DNA from: an uncultured Fidelibacterota bacterium
GTDB lineage: Bacteria > Fidelibacterota > Marinisomatia > Marinisomatales > UBA8229
DNA: 6,959 nt
Assembly (NCBI GenBank): GCA_913054425.1
Contig: CAJXJG010000094.1
Location: 1 to 6,959 of the forward strand
Direction: 5' to 3'
Position 1 is the first letter of the stretch; every line of letters starts with the position of its first letter. The position numbers and the translations under genes were made by a program. Under the pieces are notes generated by a model. That model saw only the letters and a program-made list of their open reading frames with translations. It was not told where the DNA came from and did no database searches. Of this stretch, positions 1-6,428 are shown piece by piece.

Positions 1-843
1 TTCAAGTGGTAGAGTTGTAACCTGTAATTTGCTTTTGATCAGGTGGGTTTTCAAACCACATTTTAACGGTCTTGGAGCGATTTGGTTTAGCGATTCAGTA
101 GTAATCGGTGTTATGAGGGAATCATCAAGATGAAATACTTTTGCAATTGTCTTTGCAAACTCAAGTCTGTTTATCTGTTCAGCGCCTCCGTAATGATACA
201 GCCCCACTGATTCTTTTTCAACGATAACACCAAGTATGTCCGCTAACGCATACGTCCAGGTTGGATTATTCCACTGGTCATGTACCACCCGAATTTGCTT
301 ATTATTTTGCAGAGAATTAATGACCCATTTCACAAAACTTGCATCCGAATATTTTGAATAATCAAAGACCACATTCGTGCGAACAATACACCATGAATTC
401 TGGTATTGCATAACAAACTTATCTGAATCAAGTTTCGTCCTACCGTAAACATTGATTGGGTCGGGTATATCCTCTTCATCGTAAGGCCCTGCTTTTCCGT
501 TAAAAACATAGTCGCTTGAAATTTGGATAAACATTCCACCAAATACCTCAAGAAAATTTCGTACACCGCCTGAATTAATCTTTTCAGCGACTTCAGGATT
601 AGCCTCACATCCGTCAACATTTGTCATCGCCGCAAGATTTAAAACAACATCAGGTTGAAAACGTTTTAAAACCTTCACAACATCCTCAGGTTTCGTCACA
701 TCCAAAATCTCCATGGAAAAAGATCCCGAAGAGAGTGGGGGAATAAAAATATCAGTCGCTAAAATTTCAACATCCTGAAATCTCTTTAACACGGCATTTC
801 CCAACTGCCCAAAGGCACCTGTGATGAGAACTTTTTTCTTCAT
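1..843 (-). CDS. rmlD: RmlD-family dTDP-4-dehydrorhamnose reductase-like SDR (3' end cut by window)
   Basis: Extended short-chain dehydrogenase of the RmlD (dTDP-4-dehydrorhamnose reductase) family. Members reduce a 4-keto nucleotide sugar with NAD(P)H in the cytoplasm, usually for surface polysaccharide. The 281 visible codons contain the nucleotide-binding glycine motif GAFGQLG (residues 9-15), NLAAMTNVD (69-77), the active-site stretch ISSDYVFNG (108-116), the catalytic YxxxK as YGRTK (Y133, K137), the substrate-domain motif DQWNNPT (189-195) and the C-terminal RPL (258-260). Family members are usually 280-300 residues, so only a few residues should be missing beyond base 1. The ATG at 843-841 starts 2 bases after the stop of the lipoprotein gene; a GAGG at 858-855 inside that gene is an SD candidate, though 11 bases away. 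No rmlA, rmlB or rmlC is visible, so the exact substrate is uncertain; a related NDP-sugar reductase is possible. Family assignment is firm, substrate is inferred. Confidence 0.9.
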   Translation of the reverse strand, partial: MKKKVLITGAFGQLGNAVLKRFQDVEILATDIFIPPLSSGSFSMEILDVTKPEDVVKVLKRFQPDVVLNLAAMTNVDGCEANPEVAEKINSGGVRNFLEVFGGMFIQISSDYVFNGKAGPYDEEDIPDPINVYGRTKLDSDKFVMQYQNSWCIVRTNVVFDYSKYSDASFVKWVINSLQNNKQIRVVHDQWNNPTWTYALADILGVIVEKESVGLYHYGGAEQINRLEFAKTIAKVFHLDDSLITPITTESLNQIAPRPLKCGLKTHLIKSKLQVTTLPLE

Positions 844-845
844 GA

Positions 846-1856
846 TTAATCTGGCCTCACATGAAAGGAATGAGCAATCAAATCCAATTGTCGTAAAAAA
901 ATGCTTTTATCATTTCCAGGATAAAATATCAGGAGATTTAAATGATATGTTCTATCGGTAACTCCATCAAAAAAAATATAACTGATAAACGGTCCTCCCT
1001 GGGCTTCTTCCGCAGATTCCCATATACCGGTGATTTTCCATCCAGTCCAATGCAGGAAATCAGTCTGTTGTATTTTAAATTGATAGGGATGATACCGAAT
1101 ATGCCTATAAAATTTTTGAGGAAAATTCCATCCAAAATCTGCAGCACTCAATGAATCAGGTGCGGCCAGGCCTTCTTCCCAGTGAACTGACACCCACTGG
1201 TAGGGCATTTCCCTTCCCAGCCAGATCCAGTTTGAGTCAGGATTTTCCTTGATAATTTCCCATCCCCAGGGAATCTTAAGACTCCACTGATATTTTTTCA
1301 TTATTTTCTCTTCCACATCTTTTCTGCGCATTTGATCAAAAAGGAATTTTTTCTGCTTTCTGTTAAAGTTCTCATTGAACCTGGATTTGACCCATTTTGC
1401 CTTCCCCCGTACATCCTGAATTATATCTTCTTTGGATTGTCCGCTTAAAACCATGAACAACTGACCGTTAGCAAATTGATTTTTAGTCAAAATAAAGTGT
1501 TCACCTCCGTGTATTGTTTCTTCATACCTGTCCTTACCTAATAGATTTTTTACCAATCTTGTGCCCGGGTTGAGCAAATCATCGCCAATTGAGGCAACCG
1601 CAAGGTTTGTTTGACGTTTAAGATTTTTAAATCCTTTCGGATTAACAAATTTAATTTTATAAAATGATTCCGGTTCAGGCGTGTACAGTGTGTCGGAGAA
1701 TATTATTTCCAGCACGTCACGAATATCTTCCTGATCTTCAATTGATGCGATCACAATAATTTCATTATCGGAACCAAGGGACTCACGCTTTGTACTGCAT
1801 CCACTTGTCATAATCAACAAAACTGAAAGTAGGAATACCATATTTCTTGGAATCAT
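846..1856 (-). CDS. DUF4837 family lipoprotein
   Basis: Predicted lipoprotein of the DUF4837 family, known mainly from Bacteroidota and relatives; its function is unknown. From the chosen start it is 336 residues. A short hydrophobic signal (residues 6-16) leads to a lipobox-like TSGC with the modified cysteine at C20. The -3 residue is T rather than the usual L. Family-like stretches are LSGQSKEDI (137-145), the Trp-rich block from WEII to WLGRE (199-216), GIWE (277-280) and GGPFISY (287-293). An open frame extends upstream to a TTG at 1904, but that would overlap rnr and spoil the signal peptide. Two ATGs at 1859 and 1856 follow a GAGG at 1865-1862; 1856 gives the better 5-base spacing. It lies 10 bases after rnr and 2 bases before the RmlD-like gene, so it is probably co-transcribed with both. 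Lgt, encoded nearby, would acylate C20. Family assignment is by recognition of the overall pattern. Confidence 0.82.
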   Translation of the reverse strand: MIPRNMVFLLSVLLIMTSGCSTKRESLGSDNEIIVIASIEDQEDIRDVLEIIFSDTLYTPEPESFYKIKFVNPKGFKNLKRQTNLAVASIGDDLLNPGTRLVKNLLGKDRYEETIHGGEHFILTKNQFANGQLFMVLSGQSKEDIIQDVRGKAKWVKSRFNENFNRKQKKFLFDQMRRKDVEEKIMKKYQWSLKIPWGWEIIKENPDSNWIWLGREMPYQWVSVHWEEGLAAPDSLSAADFGWNFPQKFYRHIRYHPYQFKIQQTDFLHWTGWKITGIWESAEEAQGGPFISYIFFDGVTDRTYHLNLLIFYPGNDKSIFLRQLDLIAHSFHVRPD

Positions 1857-1861
1857 CATAA

Positions 1862-1865
1862 CCTC
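1862..1865 (-). promoter_or_regulatory. Shine-Dalgarno of the DUF4837 lipoprotein gene
   Basis: GAGG on the minus strand, between the rnr stop (1869-1867) and the tandem ATG ATG (1859-1854). It lies 2 bases from the first ATG and 5 bases from the second. This site argues for a start at 1856 (or 1859) rather than the upstream in-frame TTG at 1904 inside rnr. Confidence 0.6.
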
Positions 1866-1866
1866 A

Positions 1867-3957
1867 TTAACTTTCAATAGTGAAGTTAGCTCTCTGGCGT
1901 TCAATGATCACTTCCAGCACTCGCACATATATTTCGTCACCTAAACGGTATTCCTTTTTGTTTTTACGACCCCGCAAACAGTAATGATCTTCATCAAATA
2001 TGTAATCATCATCATCAAAGCTATCTATGTGAATCAGACCTTCTGCCAAAGATTCTTCCAATTCAACAAAAATTCCAAAGTGTGTCACTCCGGAAATAAT
2101 ACCATTAAATGAATCGCCTATTCTTTCATTCAGCCAACGAAACTGCTTGATCTTGATATATTCCCTTTCCGCATCAAGGGCTTTTAACTCCATTTGATTG
2201 GCCTGTTCTAGCGCAGAACGAAGGAATTCGATTAAATGTTTGGATCTTACTGTTTTTTTCTCAAGAATATCTTTAATTCGTCTATGTACCAACAGATCAG
2301 GGTACCTTCGAATAGGAGAAGTAAAATGGGTATAATGCGGGAAGGCTAAACCAAAATGACCTTTACGATTTACGGAATAATTTGCTTTGGACATGGCACG
2401 CAGGGCAACTGATTCAATCAAGCTTTTAAAAGCAGAATCTTCCACGTCTTCAAGAATATCCCTCATACCTCTGGATGTGTGTGGATCATGTTTTTTCTTT
2501 AAAGGAAATCCTATCCGTTCTAACAATAAAAGAAATGATGTGATAGCCTCAGCTTTTGGTTTTTTATGAGTCCTATAAACAAAAGGTACGGGTGTACCAT
2601 TTATTATTCCGTACCGTTCCGCTACCAGACGATTGGCCAATAACATGCACTCTTCTACAATCCTGTGGCTTTGGAGACGTTCACTGGGTCGTATCTCGTG
2701 GGGAATACCCTCTTTACCAAGCGAAAATATTGGTTCGGGGATATCAAAATCAATACTTCCCATTTCCGTTCGCTTTTTAAAGAGATTTTTACTCAGTGTT
2801 TCCAATAGCTTTATTTCCGTTTTGAGTGAATGAGGTTTTTGCTTATCTAGGATTTCCTGAACCATTTTATAAGTGAATCGAAAGCAACTGCGAATAACCG
2901 AAGGAAATACATCAAAATGGGTAACATTCCAACTCCTGTCCAGGGTAATAAGAGCTGTTATTGTCAATCTGTCTTCATCGGGTTTAAGGGAACAAAGATC
3001 TCCGGAAAGAGATTCTGGAATCATATGAACCACACCTTCGCTAAAATAAACGGAATTGCTACGGTTGAAGGCTTCCAGATCAAGAGGAGATCCTTGGGTA
3101 ACAAAATGGCTGACATCTGCAATATGCACACCAAGCTTAATCTCGTTTCCAGTTTCTTCTATTGATAATGCATCATCAAAATCCTTTGCGGTTTCAGGAT
3201 CAATAGTGAACGATTGAACAGATCGTAAATCCTGCCGATTGGAAATCTCATTTTTAATGAGATCAAAACTACACTTCCTAGCAGCATGTTCCACATTTGG
3301 AGGAAAATCAACTTTATAGCCATACTTCTCCAGAATAATATGAAAATCATTTCCAGCATCAGCTGCATCACCGATCACCTGAACAACTTTTACCAGGATT
3401 GGATTAACAGCTGTTCCCCAGTTGAGTACATCTGCAACTACAACCTCCCCATCTCCATAGGATTTTGATTTACTTTTCTGGATAAGAATTTTTCGTTCCG
3501 GAGTAAAAGGAGTAATTGTTAACCAGTCTTGTTTTCCTCTTTGCACAACGGTTCCGATAAAACGTTCTGTTTTGCGTTCAAGAACATTAGTAACAACTCC
3601 CCGGGGGCGATCTCTTTTTGACCCATTGAGAACCCGGACAAGAACACTATCACCGTCAATGGCATCACGAATATTCAGGCGGCTGATAAAAATATCAGGT
3701 TGATTAGCTTCCGTGATCAAAAATCCAAATCCTTTTTGAGTAATACTCAACCTTCCCTGGATCAACTTTTTTTTCTTAGCTATTGAATATTTTTTACCCT
3801 TTAGTCTTACCATTTTTTCTTTTTTTACAAGGGAGTCCAGAATATGTCGGAATTTTTTTCTTTTTTCCGATCGAACGTTAAGTCGGTTCAATAATTCTCG
3901 CTGGGTGAACCGATATTCAGGGTGCTCTTCCAGCAATTTGATGATATCCTTCCTCAT
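1867..3957 (-). CDS. rnr: Ribonuclease R (RNB family 3'-5' exoribonuclease)
   Basis: Processive 3'-5' hydrolytic exoribonuclease of the RNase II/R (RNB) family, acting in the cytoplasm on structured RNA and, in other bacteria, in rRNA and tmRNA-linked decay. The domain order is complete over 696 residues: N-terminal winged helix (about 1-60), cold-shock/OB domains (about 65-200, with KGFGFL at 75-80), the RNB catalytic domain (about 250-580) and a C-terminal S1 domain (about 613-695). The four metal-binding aspartates sit in DPETAKDFDDA (D253, D259, D261, D262). The aromatic clamp candidate is Y304, and the conserved HFTSPIRRYPDL (544-555) carries the catalytic arginine region. The winged helix favours RNase R over RNase II. 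It is shorter than the E. coli enzyme (813 residues), mainly because the basic C-terminal tail is absent. ATG at 3957 follows an excellent SD. It is the first gene of a tight run with the lipoprotein and RmlD-like genes. Confidence 0.97.
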   Translation of the reverse strand: MRKDIIKLLEEHPEYRFTQRELLNRLNVRSEKRKKFRHILDSLVKKEKMVRLKGKKYSIAKKKKLIQGRLSITQKGFGFLITEANQPDIFISRLNIRDAIDGDSVLVRVLNGSKRDRPRGVVTNVLERKTERFIGTVVQRGKQDWLTITPFTPERKILIQKSKSKSYGDGEVVVADVLNWGTAVNPILVKVVQVIGDAADAGNDFHIILEKYGYKVDFPPNVEHAARKCSFDLIKNEISNRQDLRSVQSFTIDPETAKDFDDALSIEETGNEIKLGVHIADVSHFVTQGSPLDLEAFNRSNSVYFSEGVVHMIPESLSGDLCSLKPDEDRLTITALITLDRSWNVTHFDVFPSVIRSCFRFTYKMVQEILDKQKPHSLKTEIKLLETLSKNLFKKRTEMGSIDFDIPEPIFSLGKEGIPHEIRPSERLQSHRIVEECMLLANRLVAERYGIINGTPVPFVYRTHKKPKAEAITSFLLLLERIGFPLKKKHDPHTSRGMRDILEDVEDSAFKSLIESVALRAMSKANYSVNRKGHFGLAFPHYTHFTSPIRRYPDLLVHRRIKDILEKKTVRSKHLIEFLRSALEQANQMELKALDAEREYIKIKQFRWLNERIGDSFNGIISGVTHFGIFVELEESLAEGLIHIDSFDDDDYIFDEDHYCLRGRKNKKEYRLGDEIYVRVLEVIIERQRANFTIES

Positions 3958-3963
3958 GAGAAT

Positions 3964-3969
3964 CCTCCT
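3964..3969 (-). promoter_or_regulatory. Strong Shine-Dalgarno of rnr
   Basis: AGGAGG on the minus strand, 6 bases before the ATG at 3957-3955. It is the only near-perfect, ideally spaced ribosome binding site in the window; lgt and the two coiled-coil genes have weak or no SD. It fixes the rnr start and shows that this organism uses SD-led initiation at least for some genes. Confidence 0.85.
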
Positions 3970-4191
3970 TCCAAATGAGCGATTCCATTCGGTGAGGTTG
4001 ATACAATTAGACAGGAAGGAAGATCCAGAAAAATAAAGTAATTTCCAATTCCAACATGGAACATAATGGAATAAATTACTCCTTTTTGGAATTCTTCGGA
4101 ATATTTCATTGGTTCAACCAACGTTAAAGAAAATTCCTATCCTCTCTCAAAACATATGTCATCGCAGAGTAAGCCAGGAGGTGTCTTGGAA
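3969..4191. repeat. TTCCA/TGGAA motif cluster in the lgt-rnr intergenic region
   Basis: The 250-base gap between lgt and rnr carries eight copies of the 5-mer TTCCA or its complement TGGAA. TTCCA starts at 3969, 3983, 4043 and 4049; TGGAA starts at 4057, 4067, 4087 and 4187. Several pair as inverted repeats: TTCCA-ACA-TGGAA at 4049-4061, and a near-palindrome GGAATAAATTACTCC at 4068-4082. By simple base counting fewer than one copy would be expected. I see no open reading frame of interest here and no confident promoter for rnr. The cluster could be a regulator-binding region, part of the rnr leader RNA, or chance clustering. Confidence 0.4.
4109..4121. promoter_or_regulatory. Operator-like perfect palindrome TTGGTT-C-AACCAA
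   Basis: A perfect 6-bp inverted repeat with a one-base centre, about 150 bases upstream of the rnr ATG and 87 bases past the lgt stop. The centre is too short for an RNA hairpin unless one pair opens, so a dimeric DNA-binding protein site is the more natural reading. No regulator is encoded nearby, and rnr promoter elements cannot be placed relative to it, so the role is speculative. Confidence 0.3.
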
Positions 4192-4207
4192 ACCTTTAAA
4201 ATAGGTA

Positions 4208-5053
4208 TCAGGATTCAGTTTCTTGAACATTTCCGTTAGGCGGATTCATCAGAAAATATGTTCCTATAATAATCATAAGAACTGAAATAACCTGGGCTCC
4301 GGAAAATATAAAAATATATTTTGAATTTAAGCGGATAAACTCTATAAAAAACCGTTCTACGCCTGCAAGAATAAGATAAGTAAAAAACAGACTTCCGACT
4401 ACAGAAATGGATGTACGTTTTTTCCAGAGGAAAAGAAAAATAATGAATCCAATGCAGGTCTCCATAATTTGAGTTGGATGAACTTTGAGAACTCCCTGAC
4501 TAAAACCTGTCAGGTCAACCCAGGGATATAACCGTTCAATGACAGAATACGTTGTAGGAGGCAGACCATTTTCAAAGGACATTCCCCAGGGCATATTCGT
4601 TGGCAGTCCGTAATCGTCACCCACTAAAAAACATCCGAGTCGCCCAATAGCATACCCAAGAATAAGCAATGGGGCTACAATATCGCTGAATGTTAACCAG
4701 TTGAGGTGATTCTTTCGAACCACATAAGTCACACCCAGTGTCCCACCCATGAGTCCCCCTAAAAACACCAGCCCGGAACCGCTGAAAATCATGCCAAAAG
4801 GATCTTCTATTACCCTGGCCAGATTTTCAAGCAGGTAATATATTTTGGAGCCTACAATTCCTCCTATCGCAGCGAAAAAAGTAATATCCGAAGCAAGTTT
4901 ATTTTCATAGCCGAGACGTTTTAAATCTTTAGATAAAAGAAAGTAACAGGAATAAAAGGCAACAACCAGCATAAATCCATATGAATAGATCGCCAAGTGT
5001 ATGTCTTTTCCAAAAATAGAAACATTGCCAAAATCAATAATTACAGGCCACAT
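4208..5053 (-). CDS. lgt: Prolipoprotein diacylglyceryl transferase
   Basis: Inner-membrane enzyme that transfers diacylglycerol from phosphatidylglycerol to the lipobox cysteine of prolipoproteins, the first step of lipoprotein maturation. The 281-residue length fits the family, and multiple hydrophobic segments are evident (for example about 21-40, 57-75, 93-112, 123-143, 200-210, 218-236, 246-268). Signature regions are AIYSYGFML (21-29), GRLGCFLVGDDYG (137-149, with the arginine equivalent to E. coli R143 at R138), VHPTQIMET (191-199) and GVERFFIEFIR (231-241). Two positions differ from the E. coli pattern. The asparagine in the GRxGNF signature is cysteine (C141), and the position of E. 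coli H103 is leucine (FLGG, 97-100). ATG at 5053 is the only sensible start; no purine-rich SD precedes it. No other gene is within 150 bases on either side. The encoded DUF4837 lipoprotein is a likely substrate. Confidence 0.95.
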   Translation of the reverse strand: MWPVIIDFGNVSIFGKDIHLAIYSYGFMLVVAFYSCYFLLSKDLKRLGYENKLASDITFFAAIGGIVGSKIYYLLENLARVIEDPFGMIFSGSGLVFLGGLMGGTLGVTYVVRKNHLNWLTFSDIVAPLLILGYAIGRLGCFLVGDDYGLPTNMPWGMSFENGLPPTTYSVIERLYPWVDLTGFSQGVLKVHPTQIMETCIGFIIFLFLWKKRTSISVVGSLFFTYLILAGVERFFIEFIRLNSKYIFIFSGAQVISVLMIIIGTYFLMNPPNGNVQETES

Positions 5054-5125
5054 TGGATCAAAACTTTTTAAAAAATGTTATTTTAAAGATAATCAATTTA
5101 TTTGCTTTATTAATTTATTTTTCAT

Positions 5126-5503
5126 CTAAATAGGAAATGAAATTACTGAAAATAAATGACAGACTGAAGAAATGGTATAAAAAAATACATACCTGATTCC
5201 AGGGTTTTTCCATGATGAACAGTTTTGTTCAATTTGAATGAAGTCTATCCTGAATTCTTCCATATCCAGCGTATCATCTTCCACACCCGAAATCAAATCT
5301 ATGAGAACCTGTTCTCCGTTCCACTTCTGGATCATAGACAATCTCCAATTCCTTTTCCGGAACATTTTCCAACTCTAGGTCAAAGTCGAATACATAATCA
5401 ATTACATTGACTATTTCTTTTCTGAGAAGCAACAATAACTTTAATATAGGAAAGATTAGAACAATGACTTTACAGGTTACTTTAAGTTGGTTTTCATTTT
5501 CAT
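5126..5503 (-). pseudogene. Frameshifted coding relic, possibly a TonB-like N-terminal region
   Basis: Three minus-strand frames join into a protein-like sequence only if two frameshifts are allowed. A start at 5503 gives MKMKTNLK, then stops at 5477. The next frame, open from 5504 to 5274, reads on as a hydrophobic stretch VIVLIFPILKLLLLL followed by acidic VIDYVFDFDLELENV and ELEIVYDPEVE, then ends in TGA. A third frame continues as EQVLIDLISGVEDDTLDMEEF and IDFIQIE, and decays into low-complexity sequence before its stop at 5126. A short basic N-terminus, one membrane segment and an acidic extension resemble the N-terminus of FCB energy-transducer TonB proteins. No proline-rich spacer or TonB C-terminal domain is present. 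The shared acidic bias across two frames is what I see; decay of a former gene is inference, and the TonB label is weak. Confidence 0.3.
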
Positions 5504-5614
5504 TTCATTAAAGAAAACGGCTTTAAATGGAAATCTCTTTAAAACCTGGATTATTGTTCAATGGGAAAAACAATAAAAAGAAATTGGGAGTCATATAAAA
5601 AATAATGATTGCAT

Positions 5615-5643
5615 TTTACTTTCTTAAACTATTACTTTATGCT
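5615..5643 (+). promoter_or_regulatory. Candidate sigma70-type plus-strand promoter
   Basis: TTTACT (5615-5620, 4 of 6 to TTGACA) and TATGCT (5638-5643, 4 of 6 to TATAAT) are separated by exactly 17 bases. The predicted start falls at about 5649-5651, just before a small hairpin and 30 bases before the terminator hairpin. In AT-rich DNA such matches occur by chance; the placement ahead of an otherwise unexplained terminator is the main argument for it. FCB bacteria may use different promoter elements. Confidence 0.3.
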
Positions 5644-5649
5644 ATGAAG

Positions 5650-5733
5650 GTGCTAGTTTGGTACCTTTGGTATGTGGAAGGGGGTAGACCTTCACTTTGT
5701 CCGAGGTCATTGTGAAGTCTACCCCATTTTTTT
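5650..5733 (+). ncRNA. Candidate small RNA of about 84 nt with intrinsic terminator
   Basis: No plus-strand protein gene lies upstream of the terminator at 5681-5733, yet a plausible promoter ends at 5643. The intervening transcript would begin with a small stem (GGTGC 5649-5653 with GTACC 5661-5665, loop of 7), then a linker carrying the second copy of a TTTGGTA direct repeat (copies at 5657 and 5666). It would end in the long hairpin and T-tract. I do not recognise it as SRP RNA, 6S, tmRNA or RNase P RNA: the SRP tetraloop region and other hallmark motifs are absent. The 5' end is inferred from the promoter. An alternative is that the hairpin belongs to a remnant of a palindrome-ended mobile element. 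Confidence 0.35.
5681..5733 (+). terminator. Strong intrinsic terminator hairpin, plus strand
   Basis: GGGGTAGACCTTCAC (5681-5695) pairs with GTGAAGTCTACCCC (5712-5725) over 14 base pairs with a single bulged C. Inside the loop TGTC and GTCA can extend the pairing partly around CGAG. Seven T's follow at 5727-5733, which is the correct arrangement for plus-strand termination. Read on the minus strand the stem is followed by CTTCC and no T-tract, so it does not serve the minus-strand genes. It is the most stable-looking structure in the window. Confidence 0.7.
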
Positions 5734-5902
5734 CTATATAGTAATTTTTCTCTCAGTGATCATAGGATATAACCAACACAATTTTAAGATTATACTCATA
5801 TGATATAAAGTCTTGCTTTAAGTTAAAAATGGGTCAACAATCTAAAGTTTTATAAACATCGAAAATTGTTGTAAACAGCCATTCTTATAAATGTAATACA
5901 GA

Positions 5903-6421
5903 CTATTTTTTATCCTTTTCAGCTTTTGCTTTTTCCTTTTGAATCAGGTTTAAGTTTTCAATTTCTTTCAGATCATTCTGTAAGGCTGTGATTGATTGAT
6001 CTATGTCAGATAATTTCCGTGAATTTTTTCTCCGTTCACTTTTGAAATCGTCTTCCAAATCACTGATATCCTCTTCAATTGAGTAGAAACGTTTTTGCAC
6101 CTCCCTATCTAATTCAGTTAAATCAAATGCTACATCTTCAATTAAGCCGCTTAATGAATCAGCTGTAGAATGAATTAACTTCGTATTAGCAATTATATCT
6201 TCCTGAGCTCTTCGTAAGTGTTTTCCCCGGCCTGTAAATTGTAAAGTTAATTTTCTTAAATCCTCTCTAAACTCTTTATTTACCTCAACTACATGCTTGA
6301 TTTGTTCCTCCTCTAACACATCCATTCTATCCATAATCTGGAAATAACTAAACTGGATATATGCACCACCGACAATCAATATAAATATTACGATGAAAAT
6401 GATTTTATCTTTAATACTCAT
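5903..6421 (-). CDS. Single-pass membrane coiled-coil protein, function unknown
   Basis: A 172-residue protein I do not recognise. A short basic N-terminus (K4, K6) precedes one hydrophobic helix (about 7-24, IIFIVIFILIVGG). After this come about 135 residues of highly charged, helix-forming sequence (about 30-165) with repeated hydrophobic spacing typical of coiled coils and no predicted catalytic motif. The last 12 residues are nearly all lysine, glutamate and alanine. The arrangement suggests an inner-membrane anchor with a long coil projecting from the membrane; the side is uncertain. ATG at 6421 lies 7 bases after the stop of the upstream gene, and the only SD-like bases (AGG, 6434-6432) overlap that stop, suggesting translational coupling. 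No terminator is visible after the TAA at 5905-5903. A structural or scaffolding role is inference from shape only. Confidence 0.75.
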   Translation of the reverse strand: MSIKDKIIFIVIFILIVGGAYIQFSYFQIMDRMDVLEEEQIKHVVEVNKEFREDLRKLTLQFTGRGKHLRRAQEDIIANTKLIHSTADSLSGLIEDVAFDLTELDREVQKRFYSIEEDISDLEDDFKSERRKNSRKLSDIDQSITALQNDLKEIENLNLIQKEKAKAEKDKK

Positions 6422-6428
6422 TAGTTTT

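Larger units (their letters stand above)
5054..5902. other. 849-base stretch without an intact gene
   Basis: Between the membrane coiled-coil gene and lgt I find no complete gene of recognisable type. The stretch holds a frameshifted coding-like relic (5126-5503, minus), TTTCAT-type short repeats at about 5491-5508, and a plus-strand promoter candidate with a hairpin terminator (5615-5733). The segment 5734-5902 is AT-rich with no convincing ORF or terminator for the gene ending at 5903; only weak inverted repeats such as TAAAG-TCTTG-CTTTA appear there. A 32-codon minus-strand frame at 5213-5115 (MEKPWNQV...) lacks an SD and is not called. Confidence 0.6.

Noticed and set aside
942..1154. Open frames on the plus strand and in other frames within the lipoprotein gene
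   Set aside because: Shadow frames of a well-supported gene, with no start signals of their own.
1857..1904. N-terminal extension of the lipoprotein gene from a TTG at 1904
   Set aside because: It would overlap rnr by 38 bases and put 16 charged/polar residues before the signal peptide; the GAGG before 1859/1856 marks the true start.
2387..3468. Several open frames on both strands inside rnr
   Set aside because: The RNase R frame is complete with all domains and catalytic residues; the others are shadows.
4109..4126. tRNA T-loop-like GGTTCAACC
   Set aside because: No cloverleaf, acceptor stem or anticodon arm can be built around it.
4174..4190. Imperfect hairpin CCAGGA...TCTTGG after lgt as a terminator
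   Set aside because: One mismatch in a 6-bp stem and no T-tract on the minus strand.
5115..5213. Minus-strand 32-codon frame (MEKPWNQV..., hydrophobic)
   Set aside because: No SD, no similarity recognised, phenylalanine-rich because of T-rich DNA; most likely chance.
5649..5733. Bacterial SRP (4.5S) RNA
   Set aside because: Size and a GGTGC start are suggestive, but the conserved GGAAGGAAGCAGC-type core is absent and the long hairpin is a terminator.
5868..5882. Small inverted repeat TGTT/AACA downstream of the membrane coiled-coil gene as its terminator
   Set aside because: Only 4 base pairs and a short T-run; far too weak.
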